Program-made: the position numbers and the translations under genes | DNA from: Onchocerca lupi | Taxonomy: Eukaryota > Nematoda > Chromadorea > Rhabditida > Onchocercidae | DNA length: 64,000 nucleotides | NCBI GenBank assembly: GCA_028564675.1 | Contig: JAOVVO010000434.1 | Coordinates: 1 to 64,000, forward strand | Direction: 5' to 3' | Shown here: in pieces, positions 52,189 through 63,483 of the stretch | Layout: every line of letters starts with the position of its first letter | How positions within the stretch are numbered: position 1 is the stretch's first letter | The notes under the pieces: generated by a model | What the model was told of the DNA's origin: nothing | What the model saw: only the letters and a program-made list of their open reading frames with translations | The model's database searches: none

Positions 52189-53569
52189 CAAGACATAGAA
52201 GAATTTCCCGATATCTATTGCTGATCTAGTTTAGAGGGAAAAACGGCAAGAAATAATTCCAGTTCAACCAATCCATATTTTTCCCCAATGATTATTATGT
52301 CATCTCAAATTCTTTTTTGTCGGAATTTATGCTATTCAGATCTTAGACGAATAGTTCAAATTCTTGAAACACTGTTTGAAAATTAGATTCACAAGGTCAT
52401 ATAATTATGATTTAGTAATTTGCGTGAAAATTTGATCAGATCCTGCAATAAATTATTGCATCTATTATTCTGGGAAAAGCATTACTCAAATGCATGGACA
52501 GATAAAATGAGTTTTACGGATGAAACGGTGAAAATTAAGGAGACGAAAATATCGAAGAAGCAAATTTGAAAAAAGGAACAGATTTTTATGAACATCCAAC
52601 TAACTATGGTTTTGCTTTTATCTGATTCTTGTCAATTAGTTAATGATAATAACTTTTTTGCTTGATCGAAAGTTGTAGTACATATTTCCGTACCTTCATA
52701 TTATTAAAGATAAAATATTGACAGATCAAAATACTAACTTATTATGTTGAAATGTAGTATCTACTTTTGCTCTACTCATACCCGAACTCATTGTATTTCA
52801 TTCCGAAAAATTTTATCTGCAACGAATTATAATTATGAATGTGTATATTTCAATCTAAATTTTAATTATTCCGATTCTCATATATTAGCTAATAACGAAT
52901 TTAGTCTTAGTTATATGAAGTTCGAAAAAATGAACTTTTTTTCATTTTTATACAGTAATTGAGAGTTATTTTCTATCATGATGTAATGATATTTTCTTTT
53001 TTATTCCACTTAATAACTATTTTTATTGTTCATGAAGTTGTTTTTTCCAGTCTTTCCGGTAACCGTTTTTATAGTTATTGTAAAATTTTTCTTGCAATTT
53101 ATAAATCATATAATGAATGTTATTTGTGAAACTAATTTTCAAGAAGTTATTTAAGAATTTAGTAATTCATCGAAGATTTGTATGATATAACTCCCAATAA
53201 AAAAATGAGTATCTTTTTTTTTTTGAAGTTCCGTCTTTTTCAAAAAAATCACAGATCTCGTCATGTTTATATCATGCGCAACATTCAGAATTTTTTTTTT
53301 TTTTTGAAATTCTTCGAATCTGTCAGTTAAAAATAGAAATTAGTTATCGACTACAAATAATTTCGACCACTCAGGAATTAATTTCTGAACAACTTTGTTT
53401 TCAACAACATAGAGAAAAGATATGTATGAAAAATGAAATCTCTTGAAAACTGTAATTTTTTAAAAATTTCTCGAAAAATTTGATTAATATTAACCAGTTT
53501 GAAGATTTATATAAATGAAGTAAGTTGTTCTATTAATAAACAATTAATAAACGGTGGTATAATTCGTTA
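52189..53569. other. Spacer, no gene seen
   Basis: AT-rich sequence with no coding support. The frame at 52744-52962 lacks start context and conserved features. Confidence 0.45.
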
Positions 53570-54495
53570 ATCCAATAATTATATCCTTCTGTTTCGCATA
53601 GTTTTGATCATAAATTGGCGACATGACTGATTTGCTATATAGCAGCCAATCAGAAGTCAGAATTCCTAATTAAATTTAATTCTTTGATATATGTCGGCGG
53701 TATTTATGCAAGAATGCTGCTAATTATATTTTTTGACCAGAAGTACATGCAATTATTTGGAAGAAGTTGCGAATAAAAACTTTTATGAGGATTTGCTCAT
53801 TCATCTCTGTCATTAAAAAATAGCTATGCAAAGATCTCTCTATCGTATGCTTACCGTAATTTCAGCAAAATATTTCCTTCAACATTTTCCATACTTTCTT
53901 TTTTTTTCAAAAATTCCATTCTTGTTTCTTGCAATACTTTCTGCTCATAACTTTTACTTGTTGAGAGACTTACAAAACTTCGCTAATTCTAAAACAGAAC
54001 TTTCAACTTTGGTGAAAAAAATTTAAGTATCAATCCGCTGAAATTTTGAAATTTAAATTCAAATTCTTTAAAATTCAATGTAAGCTTCAGAAACTATTTA
54101 AATCCATAAAAGAATGGCAGCTTTTTATTTTCTCCTGAAACAATAATAGCCTTTATTCATTTTCCAAGATTATTTTGATCAATCGATCATTTGAAAAAAT
54201 CAATGATTTGTATTTTCTTTTTACTAAAATAAATTTTAAGATTTCCAAAATGTCTTTTAAACATTCGAATATACAATATATTCTGACAATTCAAGAATAA
54301 TGAGATTCTGAAAATTGTATGCTTAGGAAAGGAGGAAAATAAATCATATTTTGCTGATAAGATTTCAGAAACAAAAAGTTAATAAGATTTATGGAAAATG
54401 AACCATTGTGCCTTTGAATCATGTTTCAGTTTCAGAATATTGCCCAAAATTGGTTATCTTCGCAAACAATCTTAGCTATTAGACAAAAATGTTGT

Positions 54496-54623
54496 ATTTC
54501 AAGCGAGAAAATTAGATGAGCAAAACGGTAAGGAGATCAACCTGATATCTCACGGATCATCAATTCAAGAAACAATAAAAACTTGGTGATCCGTTTTTTT
54601 CATCTAATTTTCTCGCTTGAAAT
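54496..54623. repeat. Perfect 24-bp inverted repeat (foldback)
   Basis: Left arm 54496-54519 and right arm 54600-54623 are exact reverse complements, 24 of 24, separated by 80 bp that hold a second nested pair (CACGGATCA and TGATCCG). Copy a of the same repeat (around 45405-45420) has only the left arm, so the right arm is an added inverted duplication. Confidence 0.9.
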
Positions 54624-54725
54624 AATAGCAAAAAATTTTTTCAAATAATAGCAAAAAATAATAGCAAAAATAATAGCAAATAATAGAAATAATAGATAAA
54701 AATAATAGAGATAATAGCAAAAAAT
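54621..54725. repeat. Minisatellite of AATAATAGCAAA-type units
   Basis: Units such as AATAATAGCAAAA and AATAATAGAAAT repeat at least eight times right after the foldback, bracketed by two copies of AAAAAATTTTTTCAAAT (about 54630-54645 and 54720-54735). Confidence 0.75.
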
Positions 54726-55480
54726 TTTTTCAAATATCATTTTGAAAAAATTTTTTTGGAAATAAGCAGTTTGTTCTTGTTTCCATCTTTTTATTGTTTA
54801 CCATCTGCAATTTTTGAATTTGTTTCTTGCAGAATTGATTCAAATTAAATAAAATCACTGCTTCAGCTTTATCATATGCTGAATAAAAATATGTCTTTTT
54901 TTTCATTTCTATTTCAGATCCATTTTCAATGAAATCTATGCCTGGATTAATCGCATGATTTGAATCATTTATAGATCTTATTTAAGGATTTTTCAAATTT
55001 CGTTTATTACTTTTCTAAAAATGAAGAAATTGGCGAATTTTCAATTGTGAAAAAGAGATGCAGCATTTGTTAAGTGAATTTTAATGATAAAAAAAAAATT
55101 TTTTTTTCAACAGAACAAAAAAGTATATATTTCTCTTTTTAATATATCCATCATCCATTCATAATAATGGTCTGAAATTATAAGTTTAAGGAATCTTTGT
55201 ATTTTCATTTCTATTTCCACTCATTTTCGTCACTCTTTGAGTATGCATTACTTTGAAAAAATTCTTCCATCTAAACATATATTCCAAATTTTATGGCTCA
55301 ATTTTTCTATACCATGGAAAAAAAAGCAAATGAAACGATTCACGCATATGTTCATACGTGCCCACTACAGTAATAGACAATGCTAATTTGCATCAAAGTA
55401 TATCTAATATTGCTTCAGCATTATGCAGCATTATTGTGAAATTTTTCCAGAAATAGTATGAGTTTACCATAAAACGAATT

Positions 55481-55824
55481 TTAATAAATTAAGTTAGATA
55501 AAGTAGCAAGTGTTGCTATTACATCATCAGTTTGTTCCAAATCTTGGGGAAAAATCTGAGGGTTTATAAATTGATTGTATTGGAGACTGCTTCTTGCTAT
55601 GTGACTCGGCTAGGTCAACAATAGCTTTTCTTGGGTTTGTACAATATTGCATTTATCTGCATAGATCAACTCACTTTTTTGGCCAATGAAGATTTCAATA
55701 TTCGTTGTTCATTTCTAAACATTTTTTTAAGTTCTTCATTGATTGATTTGAAAATTTGACACAATGTTGCATTCGAATATGTGTTCGCATATTGATATGG
55801 CTATTTCTTTTTTATCTTTCACAC
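55481..55824 (-). pseudogene. Broken coding remnant, unknown protein
   Basis: On the minus strand an acceptor-like CCTTCTGTTGCAG (ending at 55825) is followed by coding-like sequence in shifting frames. It reads V-K-D-K-K-E-I-A-I-S-I-C-E, then N-E-E-L-K-K-M-F-R-N-E-Q-R, then L-E-Q-T-D-D-V-I-A-T-L-A-T-L before TAA at 55483-55481. Several frameshifts and stops separate these pieces. The family is not recognised. Confidence 0.4.
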
Positions 55825-55934
55825 CTGCAACAGAAGGAATCTTAAATATAAATAGCGCAACAACAATTATTGTAATGTCGTGATGCTATGTACATTCGAA
55901 TCGCGCTATAGATCAGATGGGGCGAGATATTTTC

Positions 55935-56270
55935 AAAGGGAATGATAAACACGTTTGCCGCCAAAAAGAATATGTTTGTCGCCAAAACGCTCCAATTCAC
56001 AGATGAACAAAGTGAGGCCAACCAATCGAAAGGTTATACGATGGAGATCAGCAAGGAAGAGGAGCTCCGAACGGATTTTAAAGGGCAAGATTTGGAGCTG
56101 GAGTTAAAGTACGAATTCGGAGTTCAAAGCAACACAGGAATAGCAATAATCCAATAATTCAATTGAGCACTAGTCATACGAGCGATAAAGAAAAATAACC
56201 AGTAATCACTTTGGATATTCTCTGATAACTGTGTCAAATTTTCAAAGAAATTGATAATTTTCGGAGATTT
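55935..56270 (+). mobile_element. LTR-like repeat, copy 3 (decayed)
   Basis: It shares with copy 2 the GATAAACACGTTTGCCGCC and TATGTTTGTCGCC motifs, GAACAAAGTGAGGCCAACCAATC, GGAGATCAGCAAGGA and the downstream TTGGATATTCTCTGAT. Its TATA region has decayed. The open frame at 55942-56157 runs through it and is not called as a gene. Confidence 0.5.
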
Positions 56271-56439
56271 AGGTTTTTTGAGCAAACGGAAATTTACATT
56301 TTTATTTATATAGATTTGCCAAGCGAAGCGCGGCAGGATACAACTAATACAATAGGAAAGATTAAATGAACAATATATTGGAAATAATGAAAAATACCAA
56401 CAGTTGCTTGAATACTCAGTACATTATCGTACTTTTCAT

Positions 56440-56812
56440 TTGTCTTTCCTTTTTCGCTTGTTGAAAAGAGCATTACTTCTTGATTATCGCTTGTTATGTC
56501 GATTCGAAGCGAACTGCGGTCGTTGCAGAATATTCCAAATTGTCGTCATTGTAGAAGAACTGTTGTAGAAAACTGATTCTGCCCCAAAATCCGAATCTTT
56601 GAAATCCTTTCAGAGCTCCCTCTCCTCCCCTGATCTCCAACGTATCGCCTCATGATCGTTCAACCTTGCTTTGTTTATCTATTAATCGTAGCATTTTGGC
56701 GGTAAACCTGTTTATCCTTTTAGTCCTTTGAAACCATCTACGCGCCTCTTGACCTTCAAAACCCGTTATTTACAATAATTACATCTTTCAGATTTTTTCG
56801 ATATAAGCTTTA
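56440..56812 (-). mobile_element. LTR-like repeat, copy 4 (decayed, inverted to copy 3)
   Basis: The minus strand matches copies 1-3: an ATCGAAAAAATCTGAAAG start, then GGATAAACAGGTTTACCGCC, then GATAAACAAAGCAAGGTTGA, then GGAGATCAGGGGAGGAG and GATTCGGATTTTGGGG. It lies about 170 bp from copy 3 in opposite orientation, so the two form a large imperfect inverted repeat. Confidence 0.5.
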
Positions 56813-59298
56813 TTAGCAGATTGGAAGATGAGAGAACAAAGACAACAAAAGCTTTGTATCGAGACATGGATAAGTGATTGATTGAGAAATATTCCAAATT
56901 TCTACTATCAGAATACTAGGATTATTTCGCCATGTTTATGTAAAATATTTCGCTTTTACCGACATCAAATCGATTTCACTTCGATCTGTCTATTCATTGA
57001 CGTAATAAGTTCATTGCTTGTTACTGCACTTATATATTTTTGCTTTGTCTGAATATTAAGATGCTAAAAAATTGTATCTTCATGTCACTGAAACGAAGAA
57101 TACTCATCTGTTTCTAAATGAAGTTTACACCAATCGATCAATTTTTTATTCATTTACTTCTGAAATATTATCCCACTTGAAACTTTATGCAAAAGTGACA
57201 AGCAAAACAGGGGATAATATATTTTTGCAAAAATATTACATATAGTAATAATTTTATCGTAATAAACAGTAATAATCTTATCGATAATAACAAAATAGAG
57301 TAATAATCTCATCAACTAATGAGTAAAAAAGTGGTGACATAGAGATCGCAAATCTCTTTCAGAAAGACTTTTGGCATTTAGTGCTAGAAAACCGAACAAC
57401 TGCATTGTTCTATTATTTGTCTCCGAAATATCTCGTAAATCTTTGTAAACTTATTATTAAAGTTTAAATTTCATCTGAAAGAAATATTCAACTAATTTTC
57501 GTATCTGATTACAGGAATTTATCTTTGAATATACACCAAAAAATGATAGAGAATTTTAAGAAAAACAGGAATTGATTGAGTTATTAAATAATCGATATGT
57601 TTATTGCTTGATATGATCACTCAGCACATGTCAAATCCTTCAGAATAATTTTCAAGAATTTGACGCCTGATGATTGGTAATATAAAAGCAATAAAGATAT
57701 GCAATAAAATTTACCAAATATTGTTAACAAAGTGAAGAAAAAGTAATGCAATCTTCATCATTTCGGAAAGTTTCAAGACCTCGGCATTTTTACATAATTG
57801 TTGCGTCACTTGTTATTAATTAACATTGGCAAATTGAATCATCTTAATTATCTCTTCATGGTCAAATTTTTCATCGAATTTTAATGACCATTAGCAAATT
57901 TGATCATCTGTTATCATTGAATTTTCTAAATAAGTAAATTGCAGAATTCAAAAGAATAAATATCAATGGCGTTATTCCTTCGCTGAAAAATACTGTTGCT
58001 GGTTATTTTAATAATAATTTATGCCATTTTATACAATCTCGTGAAATTCGTTAAAGCTTATTAAATGACCAGAAAATTAATCAGTTCCTTCAATTTTGTA
58101 TTTAAAATCTTTGATGAAAATATTCAGTCAGTTATTTGGAATAAACATTCTTCTAATACAAATGCAACTGCGTGACCTTCGCATGTTCACGCATAAAAGT
58201 CGCATTTCATGCGATTTAATCTTTTCTAATTAAATTTTTAGAAAGATCTCTAAATACTAGTTGTCAATCTGTATGTCAGAAATCTTTGAAGCAATTCTTC
58301 CAAGTGAAGCCATTTTGCACAATTCGAACAAGTCTGTTGAAAAATTTCACTTCAATGAAGACATTCTTATTTTTCATTTAAGCGGAAAACAATTTTCAAC
58401 TATTGATCGAATAGAAAAATCGGTAAAGAAAAGATTCGAAAAGCAATCTTTCCACGGAATGTAGAAACTTGCATAAAATTCCAGCGAAATGCAAGTTTCC
58501 TCAAGCGAACTGAAGGGAAATATGCAAATTTAACTTTGCAGCATTTGTTCGTCTTTTGTCTGCTGTCACTGCAGAAACTTTTATCCTGCAATCATTTATT
58601 GGATCAAGCATAAAGATATTTTCTAACAATATAAAAATCATCAATACGATTAGTAAATACAATCCTCATCATTTATGATTAATGATCAGCATGCTGGAGT
58701 GATACCAGCAATGATTAGATCATATCGAATAATTTTCATAATTGTAATGCCGAAATTTCTTATCAAATGGCATTTTGCCATCAAGTTTTCTGCATATATT
58801 ATTGCCAATTTAAATAAGGCACTGATTTACTGCGCGAATTCAATTTCTCCACTGCATTTGAAATCTTATACTTCATTTGTCTAAATTTATTTGCATTTTC
58901 TCGAAAGTTATTTTCTTGTATGCATAGAATAACTTCTATCTTTTCAATGTTTTGCTAGTGAATTGAAGTGAAATCATAAAATGGATGTCACATATCGTTG
59001 AAATAAAAACTGCTCGAGTCAAATAGCCAATTTACTTATTAACGAATATGCCCCTCATGGAATTATGCAACTTTCAGTTCTTCTTCTACTGAATGCAAAA
59101 TGAAAATTGAGATTGATTACAATGATGCAAAAGTGATTTATTGCCAAAAATGTTGACAATAACAAATTTTAATTTTATTCAACAACAAGCATCACCGCAT
59201 TTTACGAAACAAATTAGATAAATCATTTTTCAATGTTCATCTTTTGCTTTGTTTTGCTTTTTTGTAAATTCCTTAATCGATGAAAGCGCATAAATAGC
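56813..59298. other. Spacer, no supported gene
   Basis: About 2.5 kb. Open frames at 58261-58464 (+) and 58675-58884 (+) have mixed residues but no start, splice or homology support. On the minus strand 59142-59137 reads AATAAA and may serve the small secreted-protein gene upstream of it. Confidence 0.4.
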
Positions 59299-60215
59299 TT
59301 AAATTTCTTCTAAAATCTCAGAACTGATAATATCGCCATCAGCATTTAGAAAAACTCTAATCGCAAGAGGCCTGTGTCGCCTGCAACAGAGGAATTTTTG
59401 AGCAGCATCAACAAAAAATACGCATATTTGCAAAAAAAAAAAAAAAAACAATGATAAACTTACACCCACGGTAGCATTTCATAATTGATTTGGCCGCTAA
59501 GTAGGAAGTGGAAGAGCAAAATTCTGTCATTCACGGAAGTGCCATTCCAGGTTGTACTTTCAAAGATAAAGATGTTTTCATTGTCATTAATATTATTTTC
59601 ATTATTATTGTTATCGTCGTCGATAATTTCAGGACTCAAATCGCCCAAAGATCTCTTGAATAGATTTCGATTTTCTCAAAAAAAAAGTGTTGAAAAAAAT
59701 CCATAATTTTTCGTTTCATTCAATGCGATTAGTTGAAGGCTTATTTTTTTTTTTTGCTAATCTTTCGAATTTCTTAGAAATAAAGATAGGTGAGAAGGAA
59801 TTTAGGTACGATAACTCTATGGTCAAATTCATAAATTCTGAACTCAAAATAAGTAACAGGTACAATACCGTAATGAAAGCGATTAATTTACCGCTCAGAT
59901 ATGCTCCTGTACATGCTAAACTCGTTATAAAAGTTGTAAAAAATGTGCCAACTGCTGCAGGTCTAGGTAACTTAATGAAGATATTGCTTCATGAAAATTG
60001 CTTATATTTAAAAATTTCATTTTAGGTGAAAATTAGTCGCAAGAAAACATTTCACTTTCCATTCTTTTGAACCAAATTGGCAGGAACTGTTTATAACGGT
60101 GCGAATTCTTATAAATTACCTCATGATTTTTCTGCGATGTGGCCAATAACACTGGTATGCAGAGAATGAAAAACATTAATAATGATGTGAAGAATGAAAA
60201 TCGTGCACTATTCAT
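59299..60215 (-). CDS. Small secreted protein, intact member (copy A) of a local gene family
   Basis: Model, minus strand: exon 1 60215-60120, exon 2 59654-59464, exon 3 59380-59299; 122 aa. Exon 1 encodes a clear signal peptide: M-N-S-A-R-F, then a run of F/L/I/V to about residue 24, with likely cleavage near L-L-A-T-S. The mature part starts charged, turns into an Asp/Asn-rich stretch, then S-T-T-W-N-G-T, a hydrophobic F-H-F-L-L segment ending L-P-W, and finally P-L-A-I-R-V-F-L-N-A-D-G. Exon structure is supported by copy B, where exon 2 ends at the same W-codon and phase before GTAAGTTT. Weak points are the AAG acceptor of exon 2 (TATTCAAG) and the exon 1 donor. If that donor is not used, exon 1 reads on to a 60-aa product ending at 60033. 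No family outside this cluster is recognised. Confidence 0.45.
59716..59988 (-). other. Foreign-looking open segment inside intron 1 of copy A
   Basis: Copy B has no counterpart to these roughly 270 bp, so they look inserted. The minus strand is open for 90 codons without its own ATG. It contains F-I-K-L-P-R-P-A-A-V-G followed by hydrophobic segments, ending at TGA 59718-59716. The L-P-x-P-A-A-x-G element followed by membrane segments recalls the C-terminal half of bacterial phosphatidylserine synthase (PssA). G+C is higher than in surrounding introns. A nuclear fragment of Wolbachia DNA is one possibility; coincidence is another. Confidence 0.25.
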
Positions 60216-60979
60216 CGTTGCGGGACGTTTTCGTAATTGATACCTTAATGAAACGAAAACGCAAATGTATATTTTAATGGGTTAAATTAAGTCCGATGAA
60301 TTTGGAAAATGTGATTTAAATCTTCAGAAATCTTAGCGTTTAGCTAATTTGAGTATTACAATTGCTAACTGTATTACAAAAACAAAAATGCAAACTAAAT
60401 AAATTTGTAGAATGCACAGTAAATATAAAAATATCATGCAATGAGTTTTAATCATTTTCGTCTCTTTTTTAAATTGAAAAAAAAAGTGAAAAATTGATTT
60501 TTGTTGCATTCAAATCTGCCAAAAACTCAAAAACAATTTCTCGGTATAAACAATTTTTTGGCCAGCAAAATGTGACATGAATAATAATATGCCCTGCTGA
60601 CATCAAAAATTGGTTCTTATCCATTGATTCATTGTTTGCTTGGAATATTGTAATATTTGAAACAAGAAAATTTGAATAAAATTGTCTCTCTCAGTTTATA
60701 CTGGGTGTCAGCTGAATAACAATACAATCCCCATGTTTTCCGCATGAAATCTCGGCAAAAATTTTCATTTAATTTTCTAAAATTAGTTTCAAAAAAAAAA
60801 AGTTTAAGGGCAATATTAAGAAAATAATTAAGCTTCTAAGTGCCCTATTTCCGGGATCGAAATTCCAAGTTAATAGATCCATATTGAAAGGTATATTTAG
60901 AGGTTTAAATTCCTTTAAATCAAAGAAATGAAGCATTATGTAAGTTGTTTTTTGCTGATCAATGTGTTTTGGATGAGAG

Positions 60980-61162
60980 TTGATCGCAGGAAATTATTTC
61001 GAATTTTCACCTTTCCGAGTCAAATTGGTAGAATTATTCGCAGCGATATGGCTGCTTGGAAAGTATCTGAATCTGTTCATATAACATTGCTAAAAATATT
61101 AACTTGCTAAAAATGCGAAGGAGTAGTGATGGCATAAACAGAGAAAATCGCGTAATTTTCAT
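60980..61162 (-). pseudogene. Decayed first exon of the small secreted-protein family, copy C
   Basis: The minus strand starts ATGAAAATTACGCGATTTTC at 61162, matching ATGAATAGTGCACGATTTTC of copy A, with similar upstream sequence (GGTATCGATTAAAAGTCGC versus GGTATCAATTACGAAAACG). A hydrophobic leader is still encoded, but the frame closes after about 43 codons and exons 2 and 3 were not found. Confidence 0.4.
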
Positions 61163-62884
61163 TGTCGCGATGCGACTTTTAATCGATACCATAATGGAGG
61201 AAGAGATTTGAAATTAACTACGAATGTATCGTTCAATAAATGAAAATGAAGATTAATCTTTGCTCTACTCAAAAGTGCTATAAACTGAAAAAATATTTCT
61301 TGATGATGAATTTCGCTAAATTTGCAACAATGCTTAGATTCCACTTTACGTTCAGAAAGAAAATACATTATGAATTTCTACAGCAAATACAAAATGTGTG
61401 AACATAACCAAAAATACATTCCATAGGAAAGTCTGATTATACTGAAGGAAACGCACATAGTATGAAACATATCTGTAAAAATTAAGGCTAATCTTTAACT
61501 TATACAACCAATTCGATACTTTTCTTGAAGTTTAATCAATTTGATCAAATTCCATGTTTGGATATAGAGTTCAGTTGCATATTTTAACAGATCAAGACAA
61601 AATGATTCATTTCAATTGCTGCAAAATCGATAAAAAGATTATTTTGAGTTTATTTTTGACATGCCAATTTAGCTGAGCTTTTTGTGCAGTTTCGGTTCTG
61701 ATCTTGAATCAATTTCTATTACTCGGAGCTCAATTTCTTTCGTCTTTTTTATTAATTTTTATTTCCAAAATGTTTTTAGGATAAATAAAGTTTATATTCG
61801 ATCAGACTTACAATGTTCGCAAATATTACATTACAACCGCATTGTTATGCGATCATTTTAGAGTGATCGCAGCGATTATCTGATAGTGAGGTTCATGACG
61901 GACGCTGATTGTTTCTCCGTATTTCCTTATGTGCTAATTCGCGTGAAAGATTATTGGAGAAAACGACACAACCTAGCTCAAATATAACGTGATATTTAAG
62001 TTTATAATGGAGAGTTTGATAAGTTCACCGGGTATTTTTTCTTAGAACAGACCTAAGTATGTATGTTATGCCTATTGGGTTTAAATGATGATGATGATGC
62101 TACGGATATTGTGATCTTTTAAATAAAATTTTGTTAAGCTAATATCAAAATGCAAAGATGATGGTATGATTTGCGAAATAAAGTAGAATTTGACAAACTA
62201 TTTAGGAAAAAAAGCAGCTGTAGAAAGTAAAAGCTGTGTTATTCACGTGTTAAGGAGTTTTTCGTTTTACTGAATTCAGTTCGGATGAAATGGAAATGAA
62301 AAGATTATTCTGCCACTAATATAGCAATAGCGAAAAGTAATTTGTCGTCTGTTTTCCCAATCATTTGTCTTCAATCGTGCATGATTATGATGATGTGGTA
62401 CATTTGTAATGCTTGGAAAGGATTCGTTAAATTGGAAGGATAAGTGTGCCATCGAAAATTCTGTCTTCTTGTTTCATTGATAAATTTGCATGTAAAAAGA
62501 GCATACTAATCTCTTTGACTATTTCCTGGGCGTTGTTATAAATTTAATTCAAAATTCGTCGCCAAAAAAATATTTGGAATTATTCCATTTTATTTCGCTT
62601 TGAAAAGAAACGGAATCGACTGAAATTTACATTTTTGTTCATCTCATAAATTCATCTGATTTTTATTTTCGCTTCCATCAAAGCAATTAGCAAGTTATAA
62701 TACTGAAATCAGCGATTATTAAAAATTTTGAAAACTTGAATTATTAATCCCATTCCGTTAAGCCTTAAAGGTCACAATTCCGAAGTTTATAAGATGTAAA
62801 TTTTATCCATTAAAATATAATTTGCATCTGGACTGAGAATCTTTCCTTTCATTGTGGTATTAATTTCAAAAACGTTCTGCAACG
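61163..62884. other. Spacer between divergent family copies
   Basis: No gene is supported. A 31-codon frame starting with ATGACGGACGCTGATTGTTT near 61897 looks coding-like but is short and isolated. The last 200 bp carry the promoter-proximal blocks shared with copies A and D. Confidence 0.35.
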
Positions 62885-63483
62885 ATGAGAAGTGCATAAT
62901 TTCCATTCTTCACATCACTATTATTGTTTTACATTCTCGGCATTATCAGTGTTATCAGTAACATCGCAGAAAAATCATCAAGTAATTTACAAGAATTTGC
63001 ACCGTTTTGAACAATTCCTGCCAATTTGGTTCAAAAAAGTAAAAACTGAATGTTTTCTTACGTATGATTTTCATCAAAATTCAAAAATCAGATGTAAGCA
63101 ATTCGCATGAAATTTTATTTTGTCACATTTTAAAGAGATGAAAAATTGTTAAGTTCACAACAACTTTTCAAGAACAATGAACATTGATAATAGCAATAAC
63201 ATGAACAGTTTGAACATTGATATTAGCAACAACAGTAGCAGTAATGGCGACAATATCAATCTCGTCCTTGATAACACGACGTGGGATAGCAGTAATCTGT
63301 TTAAAAAAGAAATATTGATTGAATTTCTAATTGATAGATACATCGATTATAGAACGTTACAATGGATGTAAGTTTGTTTTTGATATTTTCTTGTTCTAAT
63401 CCATTATTCACGTTGTTTTGTTTCTACATTTAATAATCCTTCACTGCAGAAATGGTGGACGTCTTGTGATTAGAATGGCTTAA
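62885..63483 (+). pseudogene. Small secreted-protein gene, copy B, disabled in exon 1
   Basis: Exon 1 (from ATG 62885) aligns closely with copy A, but codon 5 is TAA where A has CGA, and one extra base in the leader shifts the frame. Exon 2 (about 63173-63370) is still open and contains N-T-T-W-D-S-S and L-Q-W before GTAAGTTT, parallel to copy A. Exon 3 (63450-63483) reads G-R-L-V-I-R and ends at TAA, where copy A continues. Upstream sequence is conserved with copies A and D. A start at 63177 could still give a 64-codon frame, but without a signal peptide. Confidence 0.5.

Larger units (their letters stand above)
53570..54920 (+). repeat. Dispersed repeat R1, copy b
   Basis: This is the longest copy. 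It begins with ATCCTTCTGTTTCGCATAG and CCAATCAGAAGTCAGAATTCC, continues through ATATGTCGG, GACCAGAAGTACATGCA and ACTTTTATGAGG, and ends near TTATCATATGCTGAATAAAA, the counterpart of TTATATGCTAAACAAAA at the end of copy a. It contains an extra inverted duplication and a minisatellite absent from copy a. The frame at 53826-54026 lies within it and is unlikely to be a gene. Confidence 0.6.

Noticed and set aside
59687..60025. 112-codon plus-strand frame with V-P-T-A-A-G-L, recalling GHMP-kinase-type motifs
   Set aside because: The match is one short motif. The frame is antisense to the intron insert of copy A and has no other family features.
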